A stretch of DNA of 64,000 bases from Halomonas halophila (lineage in GTDB: Bacteria; Pseudomonadota; Gammaproteobacteria; Pseudomonadales; Halomonadaceae), in NCBI RefSeq assembly GCF_030406665.1, contig NZ_CP129121.1, positions 1,674,001 through 1,738,000 of the forward strand. The letters are read 5' to 3'. A model generated the notes under the pieces. It searched no databases and was not told the DNA's origin. It saw nothing but the letters and a program-made list of their open reading frames with translations. How positions within the stretch are numbered: the stretch's first letter is position 1; each line of letters starts with the position of its first letter. Shown here in pieces: positions 53,282-62,033 of the stretch. A program made the translations under genes and the position numbers.

Positions 53282-54145
53282 ATGAGCGGTGGAAGCTACT
53301 ACGTGCCCGCGTCGAGCAAGTGGCCGGTGCTGGCGTCGCTGGCACTCGGCGCGATGATGGTCGGCACCGGCACCCTGCTGGTCTTCGGGGTGGCCGGCAT
53401 GCCGGTGATGGTGGTCGGCCTGCTGGCCGTGCTGGGGGTGATGACGCTGTGGTTCCGTGATGTCATCCGCGAGTCGCGCAGCGGGTTATACGACGCCCAG
53501 ATGGATCGCTCCTTCCGCTGGGGCATGGGCTGGTTCATCTTCTCGGAGGTGATGTTCTTCGCGGCCTTCTTCGGCACGTTGTTCTACGTACGCACCTTCG
53601 CGCTGCCATGGCTGGACGGGGAAGGTGCCAAGGGCGTGGCAGCCCTGCTGTGGCCCGACTTCACCGCCTCCTGGCCGTTGCTCGAGCCCCCCGGCGAGGG
53701 CATCGAAGGGCCCCGTGCGGTGCTGTCGCCCTGGCAGTTGCCGCTGGTGAATACCCTGATCCTGGTCGGTTCCAGCATCACCCTGACGGTGGCCCACGAA
53801 GCACTCAAGGAAGGCTATCGCACCACGGCGCGACACTGGCTGGCCGGAACCGTGCTGCTCGGGCTGTGTTTCATCGTCATCCAGGGGGTCGAGTACTACG
53901 AGGCCTACGCCCACTACGGTCTCACCCTGCAGGCGGGTATCTACGGCGCCACCTTCTTCCTGATGACCGGTTTCCACGGCCTGCACGTGATCATCGGCAC
54001 CATCATCCTGATTGCCATCCTGGTGCGGGTGTCGCGAGGGCATTTCAGCCGGGACGACCACTTCGGCTTCGAGGCGGCGGCCTGGTACTGGCACTTCGTC
54101 GACGTGGTATGGATCGGGCTGTTCACCTTCGTCTATGTGTTCTGA
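53282..54145 (+). CDS. coxC: Cytochrome c oxidase subunit III
   Basis: The 287-residue subunit has seven spans. It starts MSGGSYYVPASSKWPVL with GGAGGAGG upstream. Motifs FIFSEVMFFAAFFGTLFYVR, TLTVAHEALKEG and FHGLHVIIGTI and the end WYWHFVDVVWIGLFTFVYVF are typical. It follows coxA by 26 bases; the cox11/ctaG gene usually found here in Pseudomonas-type operons is absent. Confidence 0.95.
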   Translation: MSGGSYYVPASSKWPVLASLALGAMMVGTGTLLVFGVAGMPVMVVGLLAVLGVMTLWFRDVIRESRSGLYDAQMDRSFRWGMGWFIFSEVMFFAAFFGTLFYVRTFALPWLDGEGAKGVAALLWPDFTASWPLLEPPGEGIEGPRAVLSPWQLPLVNTLILVGSSITLTVAHEALKEGYRTTARHWLAGTVLLGLCFIVIQGVEYYEAYAHYGLTLQAGIYGATFFLMTGFHGLHVIIGTIILIAILVRVSRGHFSRDDHFGFEAAAWYWHFVDVVWIGLFTFVYVF

Positions 54146-54194
54146 GTGCCTGTGTTTCTGAATGCGTGTGTTCCGAGGGCGTGTCCCGAGCCAG

Positions 54195-54389
54195 TCAGCC
54201 GTCTAGGTGGCCGACATGAAAGCCATAGAAGAGCAGGACCAGCAGCAGCGTCGCCAGCACGACGCGCAGCTTGAGGGAGACGAGGACGCGCCGCGAGCGG
54301 CCCCCGTCCTTGATCAGGAACCCGGCGCCGGCGACAAGGCTCGCCACCATGGCCAGGAAAACGAGGGCGATCAGGGTCTTGAATAGCAT
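54195..54389 (-). CDS. DUF2909 twin-transmembrane protein
   Basis: The 64-residue protein has two membrane spans (ALVFLAMVASLVAGAGFLI and VVLATLLLVLLFYGFHVG) separated by a basic loop, the DUF2909 pattern. It lies on the opposite strand inside the cox cluster, as it does in Pseudomonas. GGAG is 7 bases upstream of the ATG at 54389. Function unknown, likely linked to oxidase biogenesis by context. Confidence 0.8.
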   Translation of the reverse strand: MLFKTLIALVFLAMVASLVAGAGFLIKDGGRSRRVLVSLKLRVVLATLLLVLLFYGFHVGHLDG

Positions 54390-54399
54390 CTCACACTCC

Positions 54400-55137
54400 G
54401 TGAAAGCGTCCGCCCTCCGGGCCGCCGTACGTGGCAGGGGGCGCCGCCTGGGACTCTGGCTCCTGTGCTGGAGCCTGGTGGTGGCGCTCGGACTGGGACT
54501 GGGACTATGGCAGTGGCAGCGGGCTGCCGACAAGCGAGAGCTGCTGTTCCGCCATGAGACGGCACCCGAGCTCGAGAATCCCACCGTATTGCCGCCGGAC
54601 GGGGCACGCTTGACCCTGAGCGGCGAGTATCTCGGCGACGAGACGCTGTTTCTCGACAATCGCACTCACGGCAATCGGCTGGGCGTGGCGGCCCTGACGC
54701 CGCTGCGTGACGAGAAAGGGCGGCTGTGGCTGGTGGAGCGTGGCTTCCTGGCCACCGGCCCCCGTCGGGAGACGCCTACGGTGACCACGCCCGAGGGCAC
54801 GGTGACGATCGGCGGACGCTGGCAGCTCGCCGGAGATAGCGCGCCGCTGTTCGGTCCCAATCGCGAGGGGCGACGGCTGCAGCGCATGACGCTCTCGGCC
54901 TGGCCGTCGCTCGACGAATTTGCCCATGACGGCTGGCTGCATCTAGAGACGGGCCCCGGGCGGCTCGAATCCTGGTGGACGCCCACGGTACTGCCGCCGG
55001 AGCGCCACCAGGCCTATGCCCTGCAGTGGTGGGGGCTGGCCCTGGCCGCGCTGGTGGTGATGTGGCTGGGCGGCCGGCGCCTGATACGCGATGGTCGTTC
55101 GTCGTCTGTGGACGTGAAGCCTGATCCCGAGGAGTGA
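54400..55137 (+). CDS. SURF1-family oxidase assembly protein
   Basis: The 245-residue protein has a membrane span at each end (LGLWLLCWSLVVALGLGLGLW; LALAALVVMWLGG) and a periplasmic SURF1 core (GLWQWQRAADKR, LDNRTHGNRLGV, LVERGFL, YALQWWGLA). SURF1 aids heme a insertion into subunit I. The start is uncertain: a GTG at 54400 gives normal length, while ATG codons further upstream lie inside the opposite DUF2909 gene. No clear ribosome site is visible. Confidence 0.85.
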   Translation: MKASALRAAVRGRGRRLGLWLLCWSLVVALGLGLGLWQWQRAADKRELLFRHETAPELENPTVLPPDGARLTLSGEYLGDETLFLDNRTHGNRLGVAALTPLRDEKGRLWLVERGFLATGPRRETPTVTTPEGTVTIGGRWQLAGDSAPLFGPNREGRRLQRMTLSAWPSLDEFAHDGWLHLETGPGRLESWWTPTVLPPERHQAYALQWWGLALAALVVMWLGGRRLIRDGRSSSVDVKPDPEE

Positions 55138-55141
55138 GCCG

Positions 55142-55684
55142 ATGCCCCACGATGCTGCCGTTGCCTCCGTCTCGTCGCGGCTCAAGCTGCTGGCGCTGTT
55201 TGCGGTGTTCCTGCTGCCCATGGCCGTGGCCTGGGGCATGGTCGAGTGGCGACTGGGCATCCCCGAGGGCCGTATCGCCCACGGTCAGCTGACCCCGGAC
55301 CTGCCGGCGCTGGAGGCCTGGCCCCTCGATGAGGTGGCCAAGCAGGGTGAGGATGACTGGGTACTGGCCTTCGACTGTCCGGCGGCTTGCGACGCCCAGG
55401 CCGATCGCTGGTGGCGCCTGCACCGGGCGCTGGGGCGCGATGCCCATCGCATCAGCCGCCTGCGTCTGGGGGGCAGTGGCGAGGTGCTGCCGGGGGCAGC
55501 GGCGGCTGACTGGACACAGGCGGCAGCCTGGCGCTCGCCGGGCCGCCTGTGGGTGTTCGATCCCGACGGTCGCGCGGTGCTGGCCTATGCGCCGGATGTC
55601 GAGACGGCACAGGTGCTCGAGGACCTCGAGCTGCTGCTCGAACGCAATCCGGAGCCGCCCATGGCGAGACTCCATGCGGAGTGA
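55142..55684 (+). CDS. Oxidase-cluster membrane-anchored hypothetical protein
   Basis: The 180-residue protein has one N-terminal span (LLALFAVFLLPMAVAWGMVEW). The periplasmic part has a thioredoxin-like layout with VLAFDCPAACDAQADRWWRL, whose cysteine pair resembles a weak SCO/thioredoxin motif, and ends RLWVFDPDGRAVLAYAPD. This family regularly lies between SURF1 and ctaA in Pseudomonas-type cox clusters. Role unknown; copper delivery or redox maintenance is conceivable. Confidence 0.75.
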   Translation: MPHDAAVASVSSRLKLLALFAVFLLPMAVAWGMVEWRLGIPEGRIAHGQLTPDLPALEAWPLDEVAKQGEDDWVLAFDCPAACDAQADRWWRLHRALGRDAHRISRLRLGGSGEVLPGAAAADWTQAAAWRSPGRLWVFDPDGRAVLAYAPDVETAQVLEDLELLLERNPEPPMARLHAE

Positions 55685-55746
55685 GCGAGAAGGAGGTTCG
55701 TAGCGTTGCAGTGAGCAGTGGCGGACAGTGAGCAAGGAGGATGGCG

Positions 55747-56811
55747 ATGCGACTCTCCCAGACGTCTCCGGCATGGCGAAGCGTTCTGCGACTGAGCCTG
55801 GCCGGTACCGGGCTCTGCGCCCTGGTGGTGCTGGCCGGAGCGGCGACCCGGCTGATGGATGCCGGTCTCGGCTGTCCCGACTGGCCGGGTTGCTATGGTG
55901 CACCGCTGGTGCCCGATGCCGAGCGGGCCCTGGCGCATAGCCCCCATCTGCCGCTCGAGGCGACCAAGGCCTGGATGGAAATGCTGCATCGCTATCTGGC
56001 GGCGGGGCTGGTGATCATGGCGCTGCTGCTGGCATGGCGCGGGCTTGGCCTGCGCCGCCGCCACGACGGCTATCCCTGGCGATTGACGCTGGGGCTGCTG
56101 GTCGTGCTCGCGGTTCAGGGCGCCTTCGGCGCCTTCACCGTGACCTTCAAGCTGTGGCCCCAGGTGGTGACCCTGCACCTGCTGGGTGGTCTCTCGGTGA
56201 TGGCGATCTTCCTGTGGCTGCACCTGCGGCTGCGCCGTCTGGCGTTTGGCGCTCCTGCGGTCATGCGACCCCGCCGCCTGACGTCGCTGTGGCGGGTGAC
56301 GTTGCTGGCACTGGTGCTGCAGCTGGCGCTGGGCGGCTGGACTTCGAGCAATTACGCCGGTATCGCCTGCCAGGGGTTCCCTTCCTGCAATGGCCGCTGG
56401 GTCGAGGCGCTGGACTGGGGGGAGGGCTTTCATCTGACCCAGGCGGTGGGGCCCAGCTATCTCTACGGCCAGCTGCACGCCGAGGCGCGCAGCGCCATCC
56501 AGGTGGGCCACCGCCTCGGGGCCGCGGCACTACTGGCCTGCCTGATGGCGCTTGGCTGGCGCTACCGCGGTGAGCGACAGATGCGTCCGTGGCTGGCGCT
56601 GGCGGTCGGCACCGGCCTGGCCCAGGCGGCCCTGGGCGTGGCCAACGTGCTGCTGTGGCTGCCGCTGTGGCTGGCGCTGCTGCATACGGCGGGCGCCGTC
56701 TGCCTGGTGGCCAGCCTGGCCCTGGCGGCGTGGCGATGGCGCTGGCCGGTGCCGCAGGTGGCGTCGGCCAGCGCTCTTTCGGCCTACCAGAACAGCGTCA
56801 CCAGCGGATAG
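55747..56811 (+). CDS. ctaA: Heme A synthase (COX15/CtaA)
   Basis: The 354-residue, eight-span protein converts heme O to heme A. Heme-ligand histidines sit in EMLHRYLA, VTLHLLGG, QVGHRLGA and ALLHTAGA. Cysteine pairs occur in GLGCPDWPGCYG and GIACQGFPSCNG. AAGGAGG directly abuts an ATG at 55741, so the second ATG at 55747 is the better-spaced start. The 3' end overlaps the convergent DASS gene by 28 bases. The usual ctaB (heme O synthase) does not follow. Confidence 0.92.
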   Translation: MRLSQTSPAWRSVLRLSLAGTGLCALVVLAGAATRLMDAGLGCPDWPGCYGAPLVPDAERALAHSPHLPLEATKAWMEMLHRYLAAGLVIMALLLAWRGLGLRRRHDGYPWRLTLGLLVVLAVQGAFGAFTVTFKLWPQVVTLHLLGGLSVMAIFLWLHLRLRRLAFGAPAVMRPRRLTSLWRVTLLALVLQLALGGWTSSNYAGIACQGFPSCNGRWVEALDWGEGFHLTQAVGPSYLYGQLHAEARSAIQVGHRLGAAALLACLMALGWRYRGERQMRPWLALAVGTGLAQAALGVANVLLWLPLWLALLHTAGAVCLVASLALAAWRWRWPVPQVASASALSAYQNSVTSG

Positions 56812-58223
56812 GCCAGCAGGCTGACCAGCAGGGTGCCGATCAGGTTGAGGGCGAAGCCGGCGCGGATCATCGACTGGATGCGCAGGTGCCCGGTGGCGAA
56901 CACGATGGCGTTGGGTGGCGTGGCCACCGGCATCATGAAGGCGCAGCTCGCGGCGATGGCGGCGGGCACGGTGATCAGCAGCGGCGAGATACCCAGCGAC
57001 ACGGCCAGCGCGCCGAGCAGCGGCAGGAAGGCGGCCGCGGTGGCGGTGTTGGAGGTCACCTCGGTGAGGAAGATGATGACCAGCACCACCACCCCGATCA
57101 GGACCAGCAGCGGAAAGGCGCCGAAGATCTCGAGGCGCTGGGCGATCCACTCGGCGAGTCCCGAGCGGCTGATGGCGCCGGCCAGGGTCAGGCCGCCGCC
57201 GAACAGCAGCAGGATGCCCCAGGGCAGCGACTGGGCCGCGTCCCAGGTCATCAGCCGCTCGCCGCTGCCGTCACCCGAGGGCGCCAGAAACAGCGCGATG
57301 CCGGCGGCGATGGCAATGCCGGTGTCCGACAGCCAGTCGAGGCCGGCTTGGTTGAGCAGCGGGCGACACACCCAGGCGAGGGCGGCCAGCAGGAAGATCA
57401 GGCCGACCCGACGCTCGGCGGCGCTGGTGCGGCCAAGCTTCGCCAGCTCGCGGCGCACCATGCCGGCGCTGTCTTCGCCGCCCGCCAGATGGAAGCGGCG
57501 GCGTGTCAGCCACCACCAGGCGCATGCCATCATCGTCACGCTGACCGGCAGGCCGACCAGCATCCACTGGGCGAAGCCGAGGTCGATGCCGCGGCTGTCG
57601 GCCAGATAGCCGGCCAGCAGCGCGTTGGGCGGGGTGCCGATCAGGGTGGCGATGCCGCCGATGCTGGCGGAGTAGGCGATGGCCAGCAGCAGGGCGGTCG
57701 CGTAGCGGGCGAGCTCGTCGGGGTCGCTGTCGTCCAGCAGGCTGATCACCGACATGCCGATGGGCAGCATCATGATCGCCGTGGCGGTATTGGAGACCCA
57801 CATGCTGAGAAAGCCGGTGGCCAGCATGAAGCCGCCGATCTGGCGGCGTGGCTCGTGGCCAACCACGCGCAGCACGTGCAATGCGATGCGTCGATGCAGG
57901 TTCCAGCGCTGCATGGCGATGCCGAGCAGGAAACCGCCCAGGAACAGATAGATGATCGGGTTGGCGTAGCTCGCGGCGGCCTGCTTGATGTCGCCGAGAC
58001 CCAAGGCCGGGATCAGCACCAGCGGCACCAGCGAGGTGGCGGGAATCGGGATCGCCTCGGTCGACCACCAGGTGGCCATCAGCAGCGCCAGCCCGGCGCA
58101 GGCCCAGGCGCTCTCGTTCATGCCGCCAGGCGGCGGCAGTGTCAGCGTCATCAACAGCCACAGCGGGCCGAGGATCAGCCCGATGCGGGCCGCGGTGGTG
58201 GGGGGACTTTCCGAATCGCTCAT
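56784..58223 (-). CDS. DASS/SLC13-family sodium-coupled anion carrier
   Basis: The 479-residue membrane carrier has the two Ser-Asn-Thr signature motifs, VSNTATAIMMLPIG and TSNTATAAAFLPLLG, which form the sodium and substrate sites. Family members import succinate, citrate, sulfate or related anions with Na+. A Na+ coupling fits a halophile. The substrate is not determined. Confidence 0.88.
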   Translation of the reverse strand: MSDSESPPTTAARIGLILGPLWLLMTLTLPPPGGMNESAWACAGLALLMATWWSTEAIPIPATSLVPLVLIPALGLGDIKQAAASYANPIIYLFLGGFLLGIAMQRWNLHRRIALHVLRVVGHEPRRQIGGFMLATGFLSMWVSNTATAIMMLPIGMSVISLLDDSDPDELARYATALLLAIAYSASIGGIATLIGTPPNALLAGYLADSRGIDLGFAQWMLVGLPVSVTMMACAWWWLTRRRFHLAGGEDSAGMVRRELAKLGRTSAAERRVGLIFLLAALAWVCRPLLNQAGLDWLSDTGIAIAAGIALFLAPSGDGSGERLMTWDAAQSLPWGILLLFGGGLTLAGAISRSGLAEWIAQRLEIFGAFPLLVLIGVVVLVIIFLTEVTSNTATAAAFLPLLGALAVSLGISPLLITVPAAIAASCAFMMPVATPPNAIVFATGHLRIQSMIRAGFALNLIGTLLVSLLAYPLVTLFW

Positions 58224-58321
58224 GCCTGGCTCCTTGCCGTGAAGGCCCTGGGGGGATTGGGGCCGTGCGGGGCAGAGTATAAAATGCGTGTCCTTACCCT
58301 TCGATGTTTCCGGGAGTCTGC

Positions 58322-58789
58322 ATGTCCCTTACTACCGCGCTGATCCTGCTGGGCATTGCCCTGGCCATCGTGGCCGGCCTGGCGGCCTATGCCGTGACAC
58401 TGTGGCGCGAGGTGCGCCGCCGCCGGGCCTTCCGCGAGGATGAGCTGCGTCGCGCTCATGAGAACTGCCTGGAGAACCTGGAGCTGGTGGCCGCGGCCCT
58501 GCAGCAGAAGCAGGTCGATATCACCGAGGGTGCCTGGCGCTGCAAGACGCTGCTCGACATCCTCGACCCGAGCCTGGTCGAGCGCCCGGAGTTTCGCGCC
58601 TTCGGTGAGGTGCATGGTCGTACCCGCCACCTGCATACGCACTCCGCGCGCCAGGCACTGACGCCGAAGGCGCGTTTCCAGGAGGACCGTGAGCGCCTGG
58701 CCGTGGAGGACGAGATGCGCGAGGCCGTGCTCGAGGCGGCTGGCGCCGTGCTGCAGTTCCGCCGAGACTGGCCCGGTTCGCTTCACTGA
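58322..58789 (+). CDS. DUF2489 family protein
   Basis: The 155-residue protein has an N-terminal membrane span (LILLGIALAIVAGLAAYAVTLW) followed by a helical cytoplasmic domain with ENLELVAAALQQKQVDITEGAWR, a DUF2489 hallmark. The ATG at 58322 was chosen over the GTG-type upstream frame. It appears to be transcribed alone. Function unknown. Confidence 0.82.
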   Translation: MSLTTALILLGIALAIVAGLAAYAVTLWREVRRRRAFREDELRRAHENCLENLELVAAALQQKQVDITEGAWRCKTLLDILDPSLVERPEFRAFGEVHGRTRHLHTHSARQALTPKARFQEDRERLAVEDEMREAVLEAAGAVLQFRRDWPGSLH

Positions 58790-59052
58790 TGCGTATCTTG
58801 TAGGCGATCGCTGACAACGTATGGTTTGCATCCCGCGGTCAGCTTCGGCAAGCTTGTCATCGCACCGTGAATGGCTCATATGCGGAAGGATGCCAGCGTC
58901 ATATCACGGTCTCTGCTGGCTGAAACCACATTTTCGTGCTTTCTTAACGATGTAGGCGAACGCTGTTCGCTGCCGCTGGCTATGTACCATCGGACCTCCT
59001 GGATGGCGTCCCCACGATGGCCATGCAGATTTGTGTGAAGAAGGAGTCTTAC

Positions 59053-59868
59053 ATGAAAAAATCTACGACTGGCTTGCTGCTCGGTTCCGCTCTCGTCGTT
59101 GGCCTCTCCGGCTGCGCGAGCTCGGCTTCTCAATCTTCCGGCATGGGCGACAGCGCCTCTTCCGATCGTGCCTGGTACCAGCATCCGGCGGTTTGCGGTC
59201 TGGCCGGTGGTCTGATCGGTGGCGGCATCGGCTATGCCTCCTCCAGTGAATCCGACGAGGACACCGGTGCGGCCCTGGGCGGCACTGCCGGCGCCACCAT
59301 CGGCGCCCTGCTGTGCGCCGAGCCCAACAAGGCGGCCGAGCCGGCACCCCGTGACACCGACGGTGACGGCGTGATCGACGCCAACGATCAGTGCCCGGGC
59401 ACTCCGGCCGGCGTGGCCGTGGATGCCGTGGGCTGCCCGCTGGACTCCGACGGTGACGGCGTGCCGGACTACCAGGACCAGTGCCCGGGTACCCCGGCGG
59501 GTGCCGAAGTCAACGCCCTGGGCTGCGTGGAAGACCTGGTGCTGCGTGACGTCAACTTCGAGTTCGACTCCGCGACCCTGACCATGGGCGCCGAGGGCAT
59601 CCTCGACGACGTCGCCGACAAGCTGGTGGCCAACGAGAACGTCCGCGTTCGCATCGAAGGTCACACCGACGCCGTGGGCAGTGCAGCCTACAACCAGGAC
59701 CTGTCTCAGCGCCGTGCGGATTCCGTGGCCGACTACCTGGCATCCCAGGGCGTCGATCGCAACCGCATGCGTACCATCGGCTACGGCGAGTCCCAGCCGG
59801 TTGCCTCCAACGAGACCGACGCCGGCCGTGCCGAGAACCGTCGCGTCGAGCTGGGCGAGTGGGAGTGA
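59053..59868 (+). CDS. OmpA-family lipoprotein with thrombospondin type 3 repeats
   Basis: The 271-residue protein has a lipoprotein signal ending VVGLSGC (Cys21), then a glycine-zipper segment (LAGGLIGGGIGYASS). Two calcium-binding TSP3 repeats follow (DTDGDGVIDANDQCPGTPAG and DSDGDGVPDYQDQCPGTPAG). The C-terminal OmpA peptidoglycan-binding domain has VNFEFDSATLT, IEGHTDAVGSAAYN and GYGESQPVASNETDAGRAENRRVEL. It links outer membrane and peptidoglycan. AAGGAG is 6 bases before the ATG. The 263-base region upstream holds no other recognisable gene. Confidence 0.92.
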   Translation: MKKSTTGLLLGSALVVGLSGCASSASQSSGMGDSASSDRAWYQHPAVCGLAGGLIGGGIGYASSSESDEDTGAALGGTAGATIGALLCAEPNKAAEPAPRDTDGDGVIDANDQCPGTPAGVAVDAVGCPLDSDGDGVPDYQDQCPGTPAGAEVNALGCVEDLVLRDVNFEFDSATLTMGAEGILDDVADKLVANENVRVRIEGHTDAVGSAAYNQDLSQRRADSVADYLASQGVDRNRMRTIGYGESQPVASNETDAGRAENRRVELGEWE

Positions 59869-59915
59869 TCTCCGACTGAGCCCTCGCCCCGGCCTGCCGG
59901 GGCATCTCGAGAGTG

Positions 59916-59943
59916 AAAGAGGCGCCTTCGGGCGCCTCTTTTC
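59916..59943 (+). terminator. Rho-independent terminator after the OmpA-family gene
   Basis: AAAGAGGCGCC (59916-59926), loop TTCG and GGCGCCTCTTTT (59931-59942) form a perfect hairpin with a T-run. Confidence 0.92.
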
Positions 59944-60007
59944 GTTGTGGCAACATGTTTCGCCGCGACGGCATGGCCTCGTGCCGGCGCCGTCTGCTAG
60001 GCTAGGC

Positions 60008-60023
60008 GCGCTTTCGTAAGCGC
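60008..60023 (+). promoter_or_regulatory. Upstream thrS leader hairpin with CGU in the loop
   Basis: GCGCT (60008-60012) pairs with AGCGC (60019-60023). The loop TTCGTA contains CGT, the anticodon triplet of tRNA-Thr(CGU). It lies 78 bases before the thrS start and may be the second ThrRS-binding arm of the leader. Confidence 0.4.
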
Positions 60024-60053
60024 TTCCGACGACCATTCTTCTTCTGGCGGCAT

Positions 60054-60074
60054 GTGATCCCTGGTATGGATCAC
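60054..60074 (+). promoter_or_regulatory. thrS translational operator, tRNA-Thr anticodon-arm mimic
   Basis: GTGATCC (60054-60060) and GGATCAC (60068-60074) form a 7-base stem. The 7-base loop CTGGTAT has the layout of an anticodon loop: C32, U33, G34-G35-U36, A37. GGU is the anticodon of a threonine tRNA. In E. coli, ThrRS represses its own mRNA by binding such a mimic next to the ribosome site. Here the ribosome site AAGGA begins 11 bases after the stem. Confidence 0.7.
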
Positions 60075-60100
60075 CACTGCGCACAAGGAAATTCTTCATC

Positions 60101-61999
60101 ATGCCCATCGTGACCCTGCCGGACGGCAGCCAGAGAACCTACGACGAACCGCTCACCGTGATGCAGGTGGCCGAGAGCATCGGCACCGGCCTGGCCAAGG
60201 CCTGCGTGGCCGGCCGCATCGACGGCGAGCTGGTGGACGCCGCGGACGTCATCGACCGTGACGCCGAGGTGGCCATCATCACCGCGCGCGACGAGGCCGG
60301 CCTGGAGATCATCCGCCACTCCTGCGCCCACCTGATCGGGCATGCGGTAAAGCAGCTCTATCCCGATGCCAAGATGGCGATCGGTCCGGTGATCGACGAC
60401 GGCTTCTACTATGACGTCGACTTCGGCCGCTCGGCGACTCCCGAGGACCTCGAGGCCATCGAGCAGCGCATGAAGGCGCTGATCGACACCGGCTACGACG
60501 TGGTGCGCGAGTACGTCGACCGCGACAAGGCCATGCTGACCTTCCTGCATCGTGACGAGCCCTACAAGCAGGAGATCGTGCGCGAGATTCCCGATGGCGA
60601 GACCATTCGTCTCTACCATCACCAGGAATACACCGACATGTGCCGCGGCCCGCACGTGCCGAACACGCGTCACCTCAAGGCCTTCAAGCTCACCAAGCTG
60701 GCCGGTGCCTACTGGCGCGGCGACGCCGAGCGCCCGATGCTGACCCGCATCTACGGCACCGCCTGGGGCGACAAGAAGCAGCTCAAGGCTTACCTCAAGC
60801 GTCTCGAGGAAGCCGAGAAGCGCGATCACCGCAAGCTGGCCAAGAAGATGGATCTCTTCCACTTGCAGGAAGAGGCCCCGGGCATGGTCTTCTGGCACCC
60901 CAACGGCTGGACCATGTACCAGGCGCTGGAGCAGTACATGCGTCGGGTGCAGATCGAGCACGGCTATCAGGAGATCAAGACGCCCCAGGTGGTCGATCTC
61001 TCGCTGTGGAAGGCGTCCGGTCACTGGGGTCACTACAGCGACCTGATGTTCACCACCGAGTCGGAAAAGCGCGAATACGCGGTCAAGCCGATGAACTGCC
61101 CCTGCCATGTGCAGGTGTTCAACCAGGGCCTGAAGAGCTACCGCGATCTGCCGCTGCGCCTGGCCGAGTTCGGCAGCTGCCACCGCAACGAGCCCTCCGG
61201 CTCGCTGCACGGCCTGATGCGCGTGCGTGGCTTCACCCAGGACGATGCGCACATCTTCTGCACCGAGGGGCAGATCCAGTCCGAGGCCGAGGCCTTCATC
61301 GCGCTGACGCTGCAGGTCTACAAGGAGCTGGGCTTCGAGGACGTCGAGCTCAAGCTGTCCACCCGTCCGGATGACTTCATGGGCGAGGCCGAGCTGTGGG
61401 ATCGCGCCGAGGCCGGTCTCGAGGCCGCGCTGAACAGCACTGGCCTGGACTGGGACCTGCAGCCCGGCGAGGGCGCCTTCTACGGGCCCAAGATCGAGTT
61501 CTCGCTGCGTGACTGCCTGAACCGCGTCTGGCAGTGCGGCACCCTGCAGCTCGACTTCAACCTGCCGGGCCGCCTGGGCGCCCAGTTCGTCGACGAGCAC
61601 GGCGATCGCAAGACGCCGGTGATGCTGCACCGTGCTATCCTTGGGTCCTTCGAGCGTTTCCTCGGCATCCTCATCGAGCACTACGCCGGGGCCATGCCGC
61701 TGTGGCTCGCGCCGGAGCAGGCCGTGATCCTCAACATCACCGATTCGCAGCGGGATTTCGTCGAAAATCTCGAACGCCGCTTGCAGAAAATCGGCATGCG
61801 CGTCAAGGCGGACTTGAGGAACGAGAAGATCGGCTTTAAAATTCGCGAGCATACGTTGCAGAAGGTCCCCTATCTCCTGGTGGTGGGAGATAAGGAAGTC
61901 GAAGCCGATTCCATCGCGGTGCGCACCCGCACCGGCGAAGACCTCGGCACCATGACGGTGGAGACCTTCATCGACAAGGTGCTGGCCGAACGGTTATAA
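60101..61999 (+). CDS. thrS: Threonyl-tRNA synthetase
   Basis: The 632-residue class II synthetase has an N-terminal TGS domain (MPIVTLPDGSQRTYDEPLTV), the second editing domain with HSCAHLIGHAVKQLYP, and the catalytic core with MNCPCHVQVFNQGLKSYRDLPLRLAEFGSCHRNE (zinc cysteine and motif 2 region). The C-terminal anticodon domain ends TMTVETFIDKVLAERL. Length matches E. coli ThrS. Autoregulation by leader hairpins is likely. It is first in the thrS-infC-rpmI-rplT-pheS cluster. Confidence 0.97.
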   Translation: MPIVTLPDGSQRTYDEPLTVMQVAESIGTGLAKACVAGRIDGELVDAADVIDRDAEVAIITARDEAGLEIIRHSCAHLIGHAVKQLYPDAKMAIGPVIDDGFYYDVDFGRSATPEDLEAIEQRMKALIDTGYDVVREYVDRDKAMLTFLHRDEPYKQEIVREIPDGETIRLYHHQEYTDMCRGPHVPNTRHLKAFKLTKLAGAYWRGDAERPMLTRIYGTAWGDKKQLKAYLKRLEEAEKRDHRKLAKKMDLFHLQEEAPGMVFWHPNGWTMYQALEQYMRRVQIEHGYQEIKTPQVVDLSLWKASGHWGHYSDLMFTTESEKREYAVKPMNCPCHVQVFNQGLKSYRDLPLRLAEFGSCHRNEPSGSLHGLMRVRGFTQDDAHIFCTEGQIQSEAEAFIALTLQVYKELGFEDVELKLSTRPDDFMGEAELWDRAEAGLEAALNSTGLDWDLQPGEGAFYGPKIEFSLRDCLNRVWQCGTLQLDFNLPGRLGAQFVDEHGDRKTPVMLHRAILGSFERFLGILIEHYAGAMPLWLAPEQAVILNITDSQRDFVENLERRLQKIGMRVKADLRNEKIGFKIREHTLQKVPYLLVVGDKEVEADSIAVRTRTGEDLGTMTVETFIDKVLAERL

Positions 62000-62033
62000 C
62001 GACATCTTCCAAGACTAAAGTGGAGACGGAACC

